From contig CM041778.1 in NCBI GenBank assembly GCA_023374045.1, positions 287,533,533 through 287,597,532 on the forward strand: a DNA stretch of 64,000 nt, written 5' to 3'. Numbering within the stretch: position 1 is the first letter of the stretch; every line of letters starts with the position of its first letter. The stretch is from Limonium bicolor. Taxonomy: Eukaryota; Streptophyta; Magnoliopsida; Caryophyllales; Plumbaginaceae. A model generated the notes under the pieces. The model worked only from the letters and a program-made list of their open reading frames with translations, searched no databases and was not told the DNA's origin. The position numbers were made by a program, and so were the translations under genes. Shown here piece by piece: positions 61,351 through 64,000 of the stretch.

Positions 61351-61535
61351 CTGTCCGAACTTCCGTCCGAATTTGGAAGCTCGGACAAGCCCTGTTGCAA
61401 TTTAACCTTCTGAGTCTCGGCTAGTGTCCGGACTTAGGGAAGCTCGGACACATGTTCGGACACACGTCTGATTGCACCCTTTTTGAGTCTCGACCTATGT
61501 CCGAACTTGGGAAGCTCGGACACAAGTTCGGACGC
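61351..61535. repeat. Palindrome array in LTR H
   Basis: Units such as TCCGAACTT...AAGCTCGGA and GTCCGAAC...GTTCGGAC have spacers with 'ctgagtctcg'. The core differs from the arrays of A-D, while the position and hairpin pattern are the same. Confidence 0.8.
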
Positions 61536-62647
61536 GGTGCTGTTTTGGCCAAAAACTTTGTTTAAGGTTAGGAAATGGTGGGGATGATTAGGTATTGATG
61601 TTATAAGGCTATTAAGGACATGTTTGGTGGGTGTAATGGTCATTAAGTGGGTGAGTAAGTGTAATAGATAATGAGGAAATGATGCACCTAGGAGTTAAGT
61701 TAAAAACCATAAGGCTTAGTGAAAAACAATGAGTAAAAGTTGATGTCTAGGGAGGCTAAGTAATTGTATTGAGTTGAATTGAATAATAACCTAAAACTGA
61801 ATGAATATTTTAGGATTGGTGAATTGGGACTTGGAAGGAGATAAACCAAACAATCGTCGACGGTGAACGGTACAATCTTTCTTGTGACCTGCTTGCTAAC
61901 GAGGTGTCCCTCGGCTTGTGTGCTATCTGTTTAGTTGCTATGACTAAGACAAGATAAAGCATGCAACCAGTTATATTTGTTCTCGTTGTGAATTTGTTTT
62001 CTTTACACTAACCCACGAGATGTGAGATTGTTACTAACTAAGTTTAGTACTTACTGAGTTAAGGATAAGAGTTAAGTATTGGTAACTGTTGGTTAATACC
62101 CATTAAGGTTTAACTAACACGTGGTGTGTAAGATTTTTACAAACTGGAACTTGAGTGAGGAACCCGGGACTGACTCCGGTCATGCATGCAAAGGAAAGGG
62201 GGACGGTATCTGAATCAGATCCACCCTCCGCTTAAGGACTTGTCTTCGAACTTGTTGCCTAGGGCCGGTTGCCGGCTCAGCTACACTGGACTCCCGTCCA
62301 AGGTAGGTGGCATTAAGATGGTGCGGTAGGATCACCTAAATCCTAGGTTTGAGATTAAGCTACAACCATTTCCATTCTAAGAACGGTTTGTATACTGGGA
62401 TTAAGATAAGGATAAGACTGAGGTAAGATAAGGAACTGAGGTTAAGGAAATCAGGACTAAGGAGGGGGTTACTAACCCGCTTGATAAGGGAACGCTTGTG
62501 TCGTTCATTGTGTGTGAACTATGTATGTTCATCTGTGGATTGTTGTTTATTGCACTTCATATCATGCTTGTGTACTTAATCAATTTCCATGCTATCGACA
62601 ATTAGTCGTCGTAGCCCCATTAGCTTGGGGGCCATGAGAGGGAGTAC

Positions 62648-62675
62648 CAGCATTCGTGCTGACCCCCTTTGGGGG
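62648..62675 (+). other. Two-hairpin LTR module, copy in H
   Basis: CAGCA-ttcg-TGCTG, A, CCCCC-ttt-GGGGG. It lies about 350 bp from the LTR end. Confidence 0.6.
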
Positions 62676-63029
62676 CTGTTTTTACACTTGCAGGTAAGAG
62701 GCCCATGAAGTCACTCCACGAGAGTAGGAGCGGTTAGACTTAGGATGGGTTGTTTATTTATGAATATGGGTTGCGCTTGTGCTCCCGTCTGTTTATATTG
62801 AAACTGATGTAAGTTTATGACTATGACTTGGATACTTAAACTCGGTTGGTTGGTGAGGTTTTGGCCGGTTGTTTGTTTTGGATAAGCGTTGTAAATTGAT
62901 AAGGCCGGTATATTCTAACGATCAGACCGTGGCAAGGTCCCGGTGTTTGTTATTTCCGCTGCGACGAATTCGATTAAGTGTTAAGTTTTGCGACAACCAC
63001 GATTGGCTTGGATGGGGTGTTACAAAAAG

Positions 63030-63041
63030 TGGTATCAGAGC
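63030..63041 (+). promoter_or_regulatory. Primer-binding site of H (initiator Met tRNA)
   Basis: TGGTATCAGAGC lies five bases after the LTR end. As in B its 3' half overlaps an inverted repeat (ATCAGAG...CTCTGAT, 63034-63057), here with one mismatch. Confidence 0.93.
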
Positions 63042-63259
63042 GTAGTTACACTCTGATCAAGAAATACCGGACATGAGTAACCACCGAGTTAGGATATAAG
63101 TTAAGAAATAAGTGATGGGTTAAGTGTGTGAGAAGTTAGAGTGAGTAGAGTCAGATGACCACTACTAAGTGTGGATCGTCTTTACCGTCTACGGACGTTA
63201 TAAATTCGTTAACCGAAACAGTGGTGGATACGAATCTAATGTGAGTTGTGATTGTTCAG
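63042..63259 (+). other. Leader of element H
   Basis: About 220 bp between the primer site and the gag start codon. Its first 100 bp resemble the leader of B (29474-29570). Confidence 0.6.
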
Positions 63260-64000
63260 ATGTCAGGAAGGAGAGGCCGAGGCCGTGGCAGAGGCGATGA
63301 TGCCTCAGAGATACCGGAAGGGCAGACGATCGCAGAGATTGTAGCTGCCGCATTAGGACACATGGGCTATCTGCCCGGTGTGGGTGCATTACCTCCACCG
63401 CCACAGCCCCGGGAACCGAATTGGGTGAAGAGCCTTGCAGACCTTCGACCCGCACATTTTAAGGGGGAGATCGATCCCGCCAAGCTTGAGGCGTATATCT
63501 CCGAGTTGGAGACCGCCTTCGAGACCCTTGACGTCCCTGCTGGAATCAAGGTGCGTCTGGCTGCTTTCTATCTGAAGGGGGCGGCAGGCGACTGGTGGAA
63601 GCTGGTGAGGGCCGAGCATGTGGCCAATCCAGAGTTCGGCTGGGAGCAGTACACCGCCTTGCTACGAGCAAAGTACTACCCGCCCATGTCCAGACGAGAA
63701 GAAGCGCTTGCAGTTGGATGCGCTTAAGCAGACCGACAAGATGACGGTGGACGAGTATTACTCAGAGTTCACCGCCTTGCTCCGTCTTCTGCCAGGTCTT
63801 GGATATTCAGACCAGATCCTGGTGGACCGCTTCTATGGCGGGCTTAGCCATCGACTCCGCTACGGCATAGGGCCGACGAGTTACACTACCTTGCAGGTAA
63901 TAAGAATGGTTGAGATTTGAGTAAGTAAATGAGTAAGATTTAGATTATGGAAAATAAGAGTGACTAATACTGTGGAAAGCAGGAGTGCTATCATGCCGCT
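63260..64000 (+). pseudogene. Gag of element H, frameshifted, possible intron
   Basis: The ATG at 63260 is preferred over 63248 because the basic start MSGRRGRGRGRG is typical. The gag domain follows: ADLRPAHFKGEIDPAKLEAY, then FYLKGAAGDWWKLV. A frameshift lies near 63685-63700; the continuation reads LQLDALKQTDKMTVDEYYSE and SHRLRYGIGPTSYTTLQ. At 63896 the GC-rich coding sequence gives way to an AT-rich 86-bp stretch with GT and AG ends (63897-63982), after which an open frame resumes to the window end. The frame would otherwise stop at 63918-63920. Gag builds the particle. The frameshift indicates decay or a sequence error. Protease and pol should lie beyond the window. Confidence 0.88.
63897..63982 (+). 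other. Candidate spliceosomal intron in H gag
   Basis: The left boundary is CAG|GTAATAAG, the right boundary is AAAGCAG|GAG, and 'gactaatac', a branch-point-like motif, lies 15-20 bp before the right end. The stretch is 86 bp, AT-rich against GC-rich flanks, contains several stops, and begins between codons. Removing it would keep the frame open to the window end. Confidence 0.5.

Larger units (their letters stand above)
54585..63024 (+). mobile_element. 5' LTR of element H, interrupted by a Sirevirus
   Basis: It starts TGAAATACCTC, ends GGGGTGTTACA, and is followed by a Met-tRNA primer site and gag, which identifies the whole long-LTR family as Ty3/gypsy. Without the insertion (55508-59962) it is about 3.98 kb. 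It has the U3 hairpin (54850-54883), a palindrome array (61351-61535), the two-hairpin module (62648-62675), ATCAGACCG near 62919 and TTCCGCTG at 62954. It was inserted into LTR G; the left duplication would be ATTCC (54580-54584). The 3' LTR lies beyond the window. Confidence 0.92.

Overview
The window is nuclear DNA of a flowering plant with a repeat-rich genome. I found no host protein-coding gene, tRNA or rRNA. Nearly all of it can be assigned to transposable elements inserted into one another: Ty3/gypsy elements of two kinds (one with 3.8-4.6 kb LTRs and an initiator-Met-tRNA primer site, like the chromovirus Tekay/Del group; one of the Tat/Ogre type with two RNase H domains), one Ty1/copia Sirevirus-like element, and two CACTA (En/Spm) DNA transposons. 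The plant assignment rests on these families; the species cannot be told from the sequence.

Left part (1-16799). The end of a minus-strand LTR (1-176) and a solo LTR (641-4439, target duplication GTGCC) lie beside a broken CACTA transposase gene (5131-5886). That gene is cut at 5887 by a long-LTR element, called B here. B's 5' LTR runs to 29456 but is interrupted by two solo LTRs (C, 7790-11929, duplication CCTAG; D, 12716-16624, duplication ATTGG) and by a Tat element (T1, 16800-27703, duplication CACCC). Every one of these boundaries has a perfect 5-bp target duplication.

Middle part (16800-36647). T1 has 1.8 kb LTRs, no gag or protease, and a pol gene with stops and a changed reverse-transcriptase active site. 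B's LTR ends at 29456, followed by a primer site and an interior without recognisable coding sequence. Further partial LTRs follow (E from 31899, F from 33428, K from about 34696).

Right part (36648-64000). J (36648-47595, duplication CATAT, minus strand) is a nearly complete Tat element: gag, protease with a G-patch, reverse transcriptase, two RNase H domains and integrase, all with frameshifts or stops. K is cut at 48996 by a CACTA terminus. That CACTA contains a 284-bp palindrome, at whose edge LTR G begins (51894). G is cut at 54585 by element H, which carries a decayed Sirevirus (55508-59962, duplication CTTCT). H's LTR ends at 63024 and is followed by a primer site and a gag gene that runs off the window. 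From B onward most outer elements open here but do not close, so their other ends should lie to the right.

Most unusual are features shared by the long LTRs despite weak overall similarity: a two-hairpin module with paired changes in both arms, a GC-rich array of short palindromes whose sequence differs in each LTR while pairing is kept, a hairpin near the LTR start, and a conserved block near the LTR end. A candidate 86-nt spliceosomal intron lies in the gag of H. Both Tat elements carry extra copies of their polypurine tract.
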